Assembly: GCF_029866045.1 (NCBI RefSeq)
Contig: NZ_JARXAB010000138.1
Location: forward strand, 1 to 64,000
DNA from: Ramlibacter sp.
GTDB taxonomy: Bacteria > Pseudomonadota > Gammaproteobacteria > Burkholderiales > Burkholderiaceae_C
Direction: 5' to 3'
Length of the DNA: 64,000 bases
Shown: piece after piece, positions 38,901 to 46,051 of the stretch
Numbering within the stretch: the first letter of the stretch is position 1
Layout of the letters: the number at the start of each line of letters is the position of its first letter
The notes under the pieces: generated by a model
The model's input: the letters and a program-made list of their open reading frames with translations, nothing else
What the model was told of the DNA's origin: nothing
The model's database searches: none
Program-made: the position numbers and the translations under genes

Positions 38901-41682
38901 TCTGAACGCCCGTACCAACCATGGTCACGCTGTTGGTGATGGTGGAGTCACTGTCGGACAGCGCCTTGTTGATGGTGCTCCGGACCTTGACCCGGTAGCT
39001 GACCTCCACCATGCCGCCGCGCTTGAGTCCGTCGGCCACGTTGGGAGTGCTAGGGTCCAGATCGGCGAGGCGGTAACCCGCCCCAGCCAAGGGGAAGGCC
39101 GTGCCGGCCAGGCCGCTGTTGGTGACAGTACTGGTGACGGTTACCCCATCGGCGGCATAGAAAGTCTGAGTAGTCCCGGCAATCGTCCAGGCCCGTTTGC
39201 CCTCGGGCGAGTAGACCGTCACCAACGTGCTGTTGGCCACGTATTCGGCGCTGTCGGCCGGCGTGACGGTGTCCTTGAGCACGATGTCATAGAGATCGAT
39301 CACAGCCCGGTTGGTCAAGGTCACCGTGTAGGTGACCTGTTCGCCCAGTTCAATGATCGTGTCGTTGTCGCTGGCTCCAGCCTCCACCGAGGTAGAGGTT
39401 TCGGCCGACGATTTGCCCAGGACGTAGTCCGGAAAGGGCGTGATGGTCGTACCCATGTCCAAGTAGGGGGCGCCGGCCCCGGCGATCGATGGGTCTTCAC
39501 CCCAGGCGGCAGTGATCAGGGTGCCGTCCTTGGTGTACACCGTTAGACCAGTTTGGTCTTTGTCAGCGTCAAACAGGCGGTAGGACTCCAAGCGCTTGAC
39601 CGTGTACTTGTAGGTGCCGGTGCTGCCGTCCTGCGTCTTAGCGATGGTGTTGCCCGCCGAATCCTTCATCGTCACCGTCGCACTGTCGACATAGAGCACC
39701 GTGTCTGCGGTCGGCGTGACCCACACCGGGCTGGCATTGAGGTCGGTGCTGGCGAAGGCGCGTGTGACGTTGTCGGCGCCCGGGCCCCAGCCCACCACAA
39801 ACTTGTCGCTCAGGTAGGTTTCGGGCACCAGGGAGTAGGACCAGTCATGGGTCTGGTTGGCCGTGGCATCCGCGTCGATGACACTCACCGCAAAGAAACT
39901 CTTGAGGTTCCCGCTGGCGTCTTTGTCGGTGGTGTAGAAACGCGCCGCTGACGCTGGCATCAGAAAGTACGAGGTCTTGGTGCTGCTGTTGGATGCCCAG
40001 GTGGTACCGCTGGAACCCGAGGGTGTGATGGTGCCGGTGCCAGTGGCCGTTTCATACCTGATGTTGGCGCCGTTGGGGTTGTAGATCAACACGTAGGCCG
40101 GATTGGCAGCCAAAGTGGTGCCCACGGGGGCGTAATAGCTGCTCGCCCACTGCTCATCGGGGGTGAGGGCAAACCAACGGTTTTCATAGGTGGAGCCCAC
40201 ATCGCCAGCGATCAGGTAAACGCCGACGCCCTTGTCCGCAGTGATCTTTGCGCCCGCATTGAGCCCGCCACTGACCAGATAACTCTGGCCCTCGTTGAGG
40301 GTGATGGTCAGGTCGACCGTGCCATTGCCATCTTTGTCCACGGTGACGGTGGTGTTGTTCTGGGTGGCGATGATGTGCGCGGAGGTGTACTCGAACAGCT
40401 TGTCGGTGCCCGTCGCAACCGTCTGGACGTTTTGCCCTACGGGCAGGGTGTAGGTCTTGCCAGCGTTTCCGGAATCGATCACGTTGACTGCACCGGCCAA
40501 AACCGTGCCCGGGGTGAGGGACCAACCGGCTCGGGTGACTGAAATGGCTTTGGTCGATCCGATCTTGTCGCGGCCGTCAAAATCGATGGTGCTGGGGCTG
40601 GCCGGGTTGACCGCATTGGTCAGGATGATGCTGCGGCCGCTGACGGTGATGCCGGTGCCGCTGACTGCAGGCTCTGCGCCGTTCCGAGAGCCATCGCCGT
40701 CGGTGTCAACAAACCAGCCATTGTTGTAGGTCCATACCTTGGTGCTGGCCTGCAAGGGATTCTTGATGTCGGCCTCGAAGCCATCTTCCCAATGGTCATA
40801 GACCACCACCGTACCGTTACTGGTGGCGGTAATGGCAATCACGGTCTGGATATTGCCCGTCACCGCCGTGCTGATGGCCTTGAGCGAAGTCTGAACATCG
40901 GCCTCGGCCATGGGCACATAGTGAATCTGCGCGATGGCGTACGGCGCCGCCGTCTCGACGTCGATGGCCTGGCCGGCAATCACGAAGCGAGCGCGGTCAT
41001 CGCCACCATCGGCTGGGCCGCCGGCTTGACCGTTGGCAAGCATGGCGGCAAAGGCATGACCCTCGTCGCCCGGCGTATCGATGCCAGCGTTCAAGCGGGC
41101 ATCCATGGCATGGCCGAATTCCTCGACCAGCACCCATTCGATGGCCTTCTCGTTGGCACCCGCTGCCAGCCAATCGGCATTGATGAAGACCACCCGCTCG
41201 CCATCGATGCCACGTTCGGCAAAGGCACCCAAGGCCTTGTGCATCTGTTGCGCGCCGATCACCTCGATGCGCAGCGGGGCCTGACCTGACTCGACTTCAG
41301 CGAGCAGCCTGTCCCAGGCAGCAAGCCATTGCGGCGAAGGCTCCTGCGCCGTGTTGCCGCCGCTCAGCACTCGATACACCTGTTCGCGCGCACCGGGCTG
41401 ATGCAGGAAATCCGTGATCAGTCGCGATGCCGCTTGTTGGGCCTGTGCCAGCGCGGCTGGGGCGGCTGTGTCCTTGACCGTGAACAGCGCACTGCTTGCT
41501 GCTGGCGAAGCGTCGGTACGGCCGTCTCCATGGTAGGCATCGAGCAGGTTCGCACTCGCATCGGCCACCGCAGCCCCATCGAACATGAAACGCTGTTCCA
41601 GGGCCATGGACCGGATGGATGGCCGGCGCAGGCCCAAAGCGAAATGGGGAGCGACTGCAGGGGTGTTCTTGGCTTTGCTCAT
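32950..41682 (-). CDS. Giant repeat surface protein with LEPR-XLL-like motif, DUF11 and Calx-beta domains
   Basis: A 2910-residue protein, pI clearly acidic. Start at 41682 is supported by GGAG eight bases upstream. Order of parts (rough residues): 28-38 LEQRFMFDGAA, a LEPR-XLL-type N-terminal motif of giant surface proteins; 180-215 a degenerate metallopeptidase-like block, VEEFGHAMD; 240-700 a beta-rich region with VYDHWEDGFEADI; 765-900 a DUF11-type domain; 940-1230 two related repeats with TETG.NTGIF; 1260-1600 further beta domains; about 1840-1965 a VCBS/cadherin-like domain; 1970-2660 five Calx-beta-like repeats; a Pro-rich hinge at 2661-2695; 2735-2840 an Ig/CADG-like domain; and a basic tail. 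Calx-beta and Asp/Gly loops suggest Ca2+-dependent rigidity. No Sec signal and no RTX nonapeptides are seen. Probably a secreted adhesin or surface-layer-like protein of this operon. Confidence 0.85.
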   Translation of the reverse strand: MSKAKNTPAVAPHFALGLRRPSIRSMALEQRFMFDGAAVADASANLLDAYHGDGRTDASPAASSALFTVKDTAAPAALAQAQQAASRLITDFLHQPGAREQVYRVLSGGNTAQEPSPQWLAAWDRLLAEVESGQAPLRIEVIGAQQMHKALGAFAERGIDGERVVFINADWLAAGANEKAIEWVLVEEFGHAMDARLNAGIDTPGDEGHAFAAMLANGQAGGPADGGDDRARFVIAGQAIDVETAAPYAIAQIHYVPMAEADVQTSLKAISTAVTGNIQTVIAITATSNGTVVVYDHWEDGFEADIKNPLQASTKVWTYNNGWFVDTDGDGSRNGAEPAVSGTGITVSGRSIILTNAVNPASPSTIDFDGRDKIGSTKAISVTRAGWSLTPGTVLAGAVNVIDSGNAGKTYTLPVGQNVQTVATGTDKLFEYTSAHIIATQNNTTVTVDKDGNGTVDLTITLNEGQSYLVSGGLNAGAKITADKGVGVYLIAGDVGSTYENRWFALTPDEQWASSYYAPVGTTLAANPAYVLIYNPNGANIRYETATGTGTITPSGSSGTTWASNSSTKTSYFLMPASAARFYTTDKDASGNLKSFFAVSVIDADATANQTHDWSYSLVPETYLSDKFVVGWGPGADNVTRAFASTDLNASPVWVTPTADTVLYVDSATVTMKDSAGNTIAKTQDGSTGTYKYTVKRLESYRLFDADKDQTGLTVYTKDGTLITAAWGEDPSIAGAGAPYLDMGTTITPFPDYVLGKSSAETSTSVEAGASDNDTIIELGEQVTYTVTLTNRAVIDLYDIVLKDTVTPADSAEYVANSTLVTVYSPEGKRAWTIAGTTQTFYAADGVTVTSTVTNSGLAGTAFPLAGAGYRLADLDPSTPNVADGLKRGGMVEVSYRVKVRSTINKALSDSDSTITNSVTMVGTGVQKDKVNETQVAVTVTDGEVFFMDSGFTKSMASYIGGTDNIGLRVADGDQNKNSAVAETLTVKVTNTTTGEIEQVVLTETGVNTGIFQNTLVSSASGSDSANNSGKLVLTTSNNIKAEYTDPTSGQDGGATGIDNPVNWGITAATYTSGSNSNLKLANGVSLPPPAATDGEVGFFNAAYTNAFINFTEGDTLYIQVTDDDQNTSGLTVQTLSVTVTNNSTGEVETVSLTETGANTGIFRGSLITSTAAAAAASQNGTLSMSLGDSVLVDYTDPVTGSTFDNPSKPGITSPYTTGDANRDSFTVVKSKTLYLSGTGDLDRIDPLASADGSLSQTAAVTPGSSISRTISDSFTAQSYSGGTGWATGSNWTEANDDSDATNGDIEVASSAANGSGNGLVFAGSGSNNLTRLSRSFAALTATGTLSFDYKLNGLDANDAGLTVEYTSNGSTWTQLGTIKRQGSTSGSDTFTAYPNNSNLGVVGVTDANLPVGATGIRFSFGASRSSDQIFIDNIVISSGSVSVVAPATFTQAIPMATAIGLPAGGMVGVTTHISAASGLTSGSSYADITAALVYTPSGGGADVTVASLGSASYTQSSAGVGTLSWGGEVGASGVTIPKGATTKLVITNNLASSSFKIDYDSSGKPSKIDLPVSNVIGIVDVDGVDTNSDGDTDDAGEGGGTVTGVQEIGFFDKSFSAGGGNQITAGTIDAGGTVFIRVKVKDPFGAYDISDLKLSIDGPDTLGDIGVVAPVSATVVGSPANGDTYKIFEYAWTTANNTGEYAVTVTALEGLEGTISDAAAGTFTVTAKDLGTPAITEFISGLRGSVSGATYAQGANAFVRVTDLDEASATASKTITATVNGTAFTLTQTGANTGIFEAALSGAGFTNLAQGTVLSASYVDPDDSTDSGGDSISVPVPANTAPTATANARTISENQTASGANLITSNEGSGDDTDADATDLPNLRVAAINGSGIAQTSATTTTTVRLASGAQLTVAPDGSYTYDPSGAFDYLNAGESSTDTFTYTLSDGRGGTSTATVTLTINGVSPPPALSIDDVTVDEAAGVMNFTVTKSGWANQTVTVSYNTVASSATAGADYTASSDSLTLGVNEISKTISVPIINDGIYEGSETFSLILTSPVNATINRATGIGTILDDGQLGGDDDQPTLAVTGMNVEEGSRATFTVNLSNALAAATTINLALNNVSTAGADYNSASYQWSQDSGATWATVAGNQVTLSAGKTSFLVRVATTNDATYEGPESFNLTASFASAPLLYADRSSGAQRVGASANADTTIYDDGSIDGDDGSDADTTTVKDDDRPSFAVSDVTVNEAAGTLTFTVTKTGSTTQNATVAYTFSDGSAKAGAANDFTGAAGTLTFLPSDSSKSVQVTINNDSVFEGSESFTINLSNVAAATISDAQGSGTIKDDGTGGDDDGDNSDNASDSAKNDDRTISITAAAPVNEGSTYAMFTVTAANGYELDLAIQAASSGTAAAFAGFTSIQWSTDGTSWTAYTSGKPTVPASGKVYVRVDISSESDLNFEGTETFAVKAAYTSNIANSAAGETSIVDDGSGTKYGPDMPGGTPAESTTGLDDDLGVSVTAYGPVNEASTYAMFTVNAIAGYALDLSLQGTAAAGDAEANFAGFMPIEFSTDGTHWTVYSSTSKPTVPVGGRVYVRVTITSEADALLEGAEGFGLKAAYTIYSAKSAAGETSIVDDGSGKKYGPDMPSGTPAESTTGLDDDTSIPLPPSPPTPTPPPPPAPPELPATPAAPVAPEPVRPPTQGFNSTLQPLEAKRVEPAAPPAPPAIGELLTSSRGFPVVVDATRPAGLQVFKGVTDQFVEGTSTAKVSMPYDAFVHSKADAVIQLTASLADGTPLPPWVQFDQRSGSFEVDPAASGGFKGKIDLKVTARDGEDREATVLFRMFVGEQPPAEKPADKPQSRNSLSEKLRLAAKRSTLGLPLDLLTPIDLTPPDQATPDLMQTVKVSLAESATAH
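33721..33825 (-). repeat. Near-identical module repeat in the giant gene, copy 1
   Basis: About 105 bp that recur at 34162-34266, offset 441 bp (147 codons). Both encode the linker ETSIVDDGSG.KYGPDMP and then GTPAESTTGLDDD, joining the last two Calx-beta-like repeats to what follows. The DNA identity is well above that of the rest of the two repeats. Confidence 0.8.
34162..34266 (-). repeat. Near-identical module repeat in the giant gene, copy 2
   Basis: Partner of the repeat at 33721-33825. Most differences are single bases; for example, GCTAGGCATG in copy 1 is GCCAGGCATG here. In the protein only one or two residues differ across about 35 positions. Confidence 0.8.
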
Positions 41683-41761
41683 ACAAGCTCCATCGGGCTG
41701 GTCTTCAGCAGCTCGGTTCAAAAATAAAACTGGCGCATTTGCGTTGACCGGGGAGGCTGTT

Positions 41762-42634
41762 TCAGCGTCTGGGCTCACGCAGGGGCAGCTGCCCACTGCC
41801 CCCAGCTGGTGGTGCGGCCAGTACGCGCCCACTCATGCCGGCCATCAGGTCTTCATGCTTGCCCTCTATCTCGGCCACCAGCTTGACCGACTGGCTGACC
41901 GGGTCCACCCTGGCTGCAATGCGGATGAACCTGGCCGGGTAGGTCTTGCGGGTCTCGTCGATCTGCACTCGCAGTGCTCCTCCGACACGAACCCAGCTCA
42001 GCCAGGCCGAGGGCACCAGAAATTCCAGTTCAAGAACGCTGTCGTCGATGATGTCCATCAACGCCTGGCCTGGCTGCACAAACTGCTGATCACGCGCCTT
42101 TAGCTCGGCCACCCGGCCGCTGAAAGGCGCAGGCACCGCGCATTTGGCGAGCATGGCCTGTGTCCCGCCCACTTCCGCCCGCGCCTTGGAGGCCGCGGCG
42201 CGTGAGAGGTCCAACTCCAGCAGGCCGACCGAGTTGAGTTCGGCCAGCCGCTGGTTCGACTTGAGCGTGTATTCCGCCGACTCAAGCTCTGCGCGGGCTT
42301 TCTCCAGCTGAGCCTGCTGCAAGCTGCACTCGAAGCTGACCAATTGCTCCCCCGATTTGAAGGCGGTGCCTTCTTGGTATGGCAGGCGGTTGATCTTGGC
42401 GCCGATCTCAGCGGCTATCGTGGTGAAGCGCCTGGGCATGAGCTGGGCCCGGATCTCCTGCCGGCTCAGTAGAAGCCGTGGATCTTGTGCCGCAGGCGCT
42501 GCCGTGGTCTCAGGAATGCGGGCCATCGGGCTTGCGACCGGCTGGGCGCCGCAAACAAAGCTCGCAAGCCCCGCAAGAGCGGCTAGAGCCCATCGCAAAG
42601 GGCGACGCACCACACGCTCCCGTGGGCTTACCAC
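41762..42634 (-). CDS. Periplasmic HlyD/RND-type adaptor
   Basis: A 290-residue adaptor with an N-terminal signal (RRPLRWALAALAGLASFVCGA). It has the lipoyl/barrel-sandwich half GAKINRLPYQEGTAFKSGEQLVSFE, a helical hairpin at about 100-160 (LEKARAELESAEYTLKSNQRLAEL), the second half CAVPAPFSGRVAELKARDQQFVQPGQAL and a beta-barrel. Unlike the two other HlyD-type proteins of the operon it has no further membrane helix, so it is probably fully periplasmic or an outer-leaflet anchored bridge. Its start overlaps the TolC-like gene by seven bases, and the giant gene starts 79 bp after its stop. Confidence 0.87.
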   Translation of the reverse strand: MVSPRERVVRRPLRWALAALAGLASFVCGAQPVASPMARIPETTAAPAAQDPRLLLSRQEIRAQLMPRRFTTIAAEIGAKINRLPYQEGTAFKSGEQLVSFECSLQQAQLEKARAELESAEYTLKSNQRLAELNSVGLLELDLSRAAASKARAEVGGTQAMLAKCAVPAPFSGRVAELKARDQQFVQPGQALMDIIDDSVLELEFLVPSAWLSWVRVGGALRVQIDETRKTYPARFIRIAARVDPVSQSVKLVAEIEGKHEDLMAGMSGRVLAAPPAGGSGQLPLREPRR

Positions 42635-44241
42635 TGGCCGCGCGTTTGTTGGTTGTGCAGCGCGAACGCTGGAGTGCGCTCCCCCGAAGGCGCGGCAGCC
42701 GATGGCGGCGCACTGGCTCGGGGTTGGATGGTCGGTACATGGGCCTTGTTCATCATCTGCTCCCAGGCGGCGGGCGAACGGCGCACCTGCTCCGTCAGCT
42801 CCTTGAGGCTGAGCGTGCCGGTGCTTCCGATCTCCGGCTCCAGCCCCAGGGTGGCAAGCAAGCGACTCTCAGCAGTCTGAACCTGGGCCAGCGCCTGGTA
42901 GCGGCGCAGCAGGCTCAAAATGGCCGCCGTTTCATTGCTCACCACATCGAGCTTGCTTTGGACTTGGGCTGCTTGGCGGTTGCGCGAAATTTCTGCAATC
43001 TTGTTGTCAGTGGCGTAGATGGCGTCGGCACGTTCCATTTGCCCGCGGGCGTTGGCCAAATTCAAACGCGCCAGATGCAATTGTGTGATCGTCGCCAGGT
43101 GGCCAGCTACCCGCCTTTGATCGGCCAGGGCCACCCCTGCTTCTGCCAGCTTGATCTGGGTCGGACCGGTGGCCAGGTTGAAGACGTTGTAGGACAGTTG
43201 TAGACCGGCTTCCTGCCAGTTGTTGTTCACCAAGTAGCGATCGGAGTCGTAACGTATCGAGTAATTCAGACTCAGGTTGGGAAACAGGCGAACCAGGGTG
43301 CGCCGTACCTCTTCGCGGGCGATGCGGCTGTTGTAACCCAGCTCGCGAAGGTCAGGGTTTTGAGCCAATGCCGTCTCTTCGAGCTTGGCCACCGGCACTT
43401 CGAGCAGAGCGCCGGTCGAGGGCTGGGTAGGCTCGGCGATCTGGAATACTTGGTTGACCGGTGCGTTGATCAGGGAGGCCAGTTCCACCTGGGCCGATGA
43501 CAGCTCCTGGTTGATGGATTCCAACAAACGCAGGTTCTCCAGCAATTGGCGCTGATAGCGGAGTGCGTCCATCGGGTTGCGAACCCGCTCGAATTCGGCC
43601 TTGCGTGAATCGACTAAGGCCTCTTCTGCCAGGGCGATCGTCTTGCGCACATCTTCCCGCAGCAGCTGAGCGCTGGTTGCGCGCCAGAAGGCGGTTCGTA
43701 CATCCTGCATCAGCAGGTGCATGGCTTTGCGCCGCTTTTCCACCGAAATCAGTACCCGGTCGGCTTGTTGACGTGCGCCGTAGTAGCCCATGCCGATGTC
43801 AAGCAGGCTCCAGCTGAACTCCAGGCCATTGGTTAGGTGCTCCCGGTCGGAGGAGATGAAACCAATGGTCGAAATATCTCCGGTAGTCGGGTTGCGGCTC
43901 AGGCTGGTGCGATCGTTGTTGCGCCAGGAATAGCCGGCCTGTGCCATCAGCCTGGGCAGCATGTCGAATTTGGTCACATCCAACTGCCCAAGAGCCAGCG
44001 ACTCTTCCATCATCCTGACCCGGCGCTCGGCGTTGTACTTCAGGGCCCGCGCCAGGGCCTCATCCAGGGTCAGCGGTCCGCTGATTGGCTCGACGTCCTT
44101 GCGCAGCGCTCGCATGTCCGCAGCAGTCGCCATGGTGGTGGTGGTCAGCGGTACAGGTCGGATGCTGGCGCAGCCGCCGAGCACCGCCAGGCTGATGGCC
44201 AGCACCAGGGGACGCAGGGGAGAAGCGAGAAGAGTGGTCAT
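42628..44241 (-). CDS. TolC family outer-membrane lipoprotein
   Basis: A 537-residue TolC-like protein. The signal ends in a lipobox, LGGC with Cys24, so the mature protein is lipid-anchored as in OprM-type channels. Two TolC repeats of long helices and strands follow: PLTLDEALARALKYNAERRV, then EFSWSLLDIGMGYYGARQQA, and in the second half QLSYNVFNLATGPTQIKLA. It has a Pro/Ser tail after about residue 505. It is the first gene of the operon and overlaps the adaptor gene by seven bases. Start at 44241 gives a compact lipoprotein signal; an ATG 57 bases upstream is possible. It should be the outer-membrane duct for the giant protein. Confidence 0.9.
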   Translation of the reverse strand: MTTLLASPLRPLVLAISLAVLGGCASIRPVPLTTTTMATAADMRALRKDVEPISGPLTLDEALARALKYNAERRVRMMEESLALGQLDVTKFDMLPRLMAQAGYSWRNNDRTSLSRNPTTGDISTIGFISSDREHLTNGLEFSWSLLDIGMGYYGARQQADRVLISVEKRRKAMHLLMQDVRTAFWRATSAQLLREDVRKTIALAEEALVDSRKAEFERVRNPMDALRYQRQLLENLRLLESINQELSSAQVELASLINAPVNQVFQIAEPTQPSTGALLEVPVAKLEETALAQNPDLRELGYNSRIAREEVRRTLVRLFPNLSLNYSIRYDSDRYLVNNNWQEAGLQLSYNVFNLATGPTQIKLAEAGVALADQRRVAGHLATITQLHLARLNLANARGQMERADAIYATDNKIAEISRNRQAAQVQSKLDVVSNETAAILSLLRRYQALAQVQTAESRLLATLGLEPEIGSTGTLSLKELTEQVRRSPAAWEQMMNKAHVPTIQPRASAPPSAAAPSGERTPAFALHNQQTRGQW

Positions 44242-44339
44242 GGTCGATGTCCGCTCATCGCGGGCAAGGTTGTTCTGATGGAAGGCCGGGGGGTCCAAGC
44301 GAGGGTCTGAAATAGAGCCAATGGTTGGTTTGACCAGAC

Positions 44340-44360
44340 CGGTTGTCGAGCCAACAACCG
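44340..44360. promoter_or_regulatory. Palindrome upstream of the secretion operon
   Basis: A 7-bp inverted repeat CGGTTGT / ACAACCG with a 7-base spacer lies about 99 bp upstream of the tolC-like start, in the 263-bp region between the operon and the IS element. It could be a regulator site; no convincing -35/-10 pair was found in this region. Confidence 0.35.
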
Positions 44361-44555
44361 ATACAGAATGAGCGAGTCACAATTTGCTTCACTGACGCGG
44401 ACAATCGTACACATCCCGGTGCCAAAAACTTTCAAAAGCTGAACCGACCTGCCCGGCTTTTCCGCACCGATTGATCTGCATTGGCCGATTCGAGCCAATT
44501 TGAATGTTAGTTTTTCGGCACACTGAGCCCTGGTGAAGGGGCTCGAGGAGGTGTC

Positions 44556-44834
44556 GTGAGACGCAGTCGTTTTTCGGTGGAGCAGATCGTGGCCGTGCTC
44601 AAGCAGGCTGAGTTGGGGATGCCGGTGGCGGACTTGATCCGCAAGATCGGAATCAGTGAGCAGACTTTTTATCGCTGGAAGAAGCAGTACGCGAGCCTGG
44701 AGCCCGACCAGGCGCGCGAGCTCAAGCAGTTGCAGGAAGAGAACGCTAGGCTCAAGAAGCTGGTCGCCGACCTGAGCCTAGACAAGGCCATATTGCAGGA
44801 TATCGCCTCAAAAAAGTGGGGCGGCCCGCGTTGA
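44556..44834 (+). CDS. IS3-family transposase OrfA
   Basis: A 92-residue protein with a helix-turn-helix (MRRSRFSVEQIVAVLKQAE ... RKIGISEQTFYRWKKQY) followed by a leucine-zipper-like coil (LKQLQEENARLKKLVADL). It starts at a GTG with GAGGAG upstream. It provides DNA binding for the OrfAB transposase. Similar OrfA proteins occur in the IS407-type group of the IS3 family, but I am not certain of the subgroup. A scrap of the same gene type is at 29180-29220. Confidence 0.93.
   Translation: MRRSRFSVEQIVAVLKQAELGMPVADLIRKIGISEQTFYRWKKQYASLEPDQARELKQLQEENARLKKLVADLSLDKAILQDIASKKWGGPR
44810..44816 (+). promoter_or_regulatory. Slippery heptamer for -1 frameshifting
   Basis: A_AAA_AAG lies in the OrfA frame as TCA AAA AAG (Ser-Lys-Lys). 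A -1 shift here continues directly into orfB, giving the OrfAB fusion transposase used by IS3-family elements. Confidence 0.85.
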
Positions 44835-45655
44835 AGCGAGAGGCCGTGGCGTACATCACCAGTCGCCACGGCATCAGTCAACGTCGGGCCTGCCGACTGA
44901 TGGGCCAAGCGCGTAGCAACCAGTTCTATCGCAGTCGCAAGGACCGCCGGGAAGACCTTCGCCTGCGGATGAAAGAGATCGCCAACACGCGCATCCGGTT
45001 TGGTTACCGGCGGGTGCATGTCATGCTCAAACGCGAAGGCTGGCAACTGGGGCGAAGCCAAGCCTATCGCCTGTACCGCGAGGAACAGCTCCAATTGCGC
45101 TCAAAGCTGCCCAAGCGCAGGAAGATGGTGGTGCAGCGCCAGCAGCGCGTTACCGCCAGTGCTCCAGGCCAAGTGTGGACGATGGACTTTGTCGCCGATG
45201 AATTTGGCGAGGGCGGGAAATTTCGGATGCTCACGGTGGTGGACGTGTTCACGCGCCAGGCGATGGCGGTCGATGCGGGTATTCGACTGCGCGGAGAAAA
45301 CGTGGTCGAGACCCTCAATAGGCTCGTGGCGCGGCACGGCGCGCCCAAGTACGTCTTCGTGGACAACGGCAGTGAGTTCACGGGACGGCTGATGGACATG
45401 TGGGCCTACCACCACGGGGTGCGCCTGGACTTCAGCCGCCCGGGCAAACCGCCGGATAACAGCTATGTAGAAACCTTCAACGGATCACTGCGCGATGAAT
45501 GCCTGAACGTTCACTGGTTCAAAACCTTAGCCGAGGCAAAGCAAGTGCTGGAGGCTTGGCGCAGGGATTACAACGAGAGCCGTCCTCACAGTTCTCTCAA
45601 CGACATGACGCCGGCCGAATTCGCCCGTAATATCAAGGAGTTGGAGCCTGCCTAG
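44816..45655 (+). CDS. IS3-family transposase OrfB (DDE integrase domain)
   Basis: A 279-residue reading frame with the rve integrase core. The catalytic acidic residues are visible in WTMDFVAD, FVDNGSEF and DNSYVETFNGSLRDECLN (D, D and E). An N-terminal HTH_21-like domain covers RRACRLMGQARSNQFYRS and the block FGYRRVHVMLKREGW. The frame begins at a GTG at the frameshift site and overlaps orfA by 19 bases, so it is probably made as OrfAB by -1 frameshifting. It appears intact. Confidence 0.93.
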   Translation: MGRPALKREAVAYITSRHGISQRRACRLMGQARSNQFYRSRKDRREDLRLRMKEIANTRIRFGYRRVHVMLKREGWQLGRSQAYRLYREEQLQLRSKLPKRRKMVVQRQQRVTASAPGQVWTMDFVADEFGEGGKFRMLTVVDVFTRQAMAVDAGIRLRGENVVETLNRLVARHGAPKYVFVDNGSEFTGRLMDMWAYHHGVRLDFSRPGKPPDNSYVETFNGSLRDECLNVHWFKTLAEAKQVLEAWRRDYNESRPHSSLNDMTPAEFARNIKELEPA

Positions 45656-45682
45656 TGGCTTCTGGAACAGCCGAAACTAACA

Positions 45683-46051
45683 TTTCAAATGGCTCCTAAA
45701 AGGCAAGCGGATCACCCGGGCCATCACTAGAGGAATGAATGGCTCGAAAAAACCGAGCAGGTCAGGTTCTCCGCCTGGCCTCTGACCTGTGGACACTCTC
45801 GCGGCCAACCCGTCCGCCGATCAGTCAGTTGGAGCGCGAACTCCAAGAATCTCTGCGGGCGATCCGATGGGCGGCGCTCGAGATACCCGTACCAGGCACT
45901 ATCGGAACCGCCGATGCCAGCCCCCAAGACAGCGACGGGGACATGGGCAGCCCCCCCCCGGGGTGAAACGAACTTGGCTCTACCGCGCCGGCCCTGCAGA
46001 CATTGGGGCGCTTGTGGACCTCGAAGTGGCCGAAAGACGCGCGTTGACGGC
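45683..46051. other. Intergenic region right of the IS element
   Basis: About 370 bp between the IS and the end of uppP. It holds a nine-C run at about 45952-45960 and a short open frame (45739-45966, starting MARKNRAGQVLRL) with no recognisable family and no ribosome site. I see no RNA gene. It may be the displaced original upstream region of the secretion operon or decayed sequence. Confidence 0.4.

Larger units (their letters stand above)
44505..45682 (+). mobile_element. Complete IS3-family insertion sequence
   Basis: About 1178 bp. The ends begin TGTTAGTTTTTCGGC and finish GCCGAAACTAACA, imperfect inverted repeats that differ by a two-base indel and carry the TG...CA tips of the IS3 family. 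Similarity of the ends extends slightly outward (CCAATTTGAATG versus CCATTTGAAATG), so the exact border could be about 10 bases further out. It carries orfA and orfB in overlapping frames. No clear target-site duplication is seen. It lies 263 bp upstream of the secretion operon, facing away from it. Confidence 0.88.

Noticed and set aside
32950-41682. RTX toxin assignment for the giant protein
   Set aside because: No GGxGxDxUx nonapeptide arrays are present; the repeats are Calx-beta-like, DUF11 and other beta domains.
45739-45966. 75-codon open frame right of the IS element
   Set aside because: No ribosome site, no family resemblance and a homopolymer C run at its end; kept only as an intergenic note.
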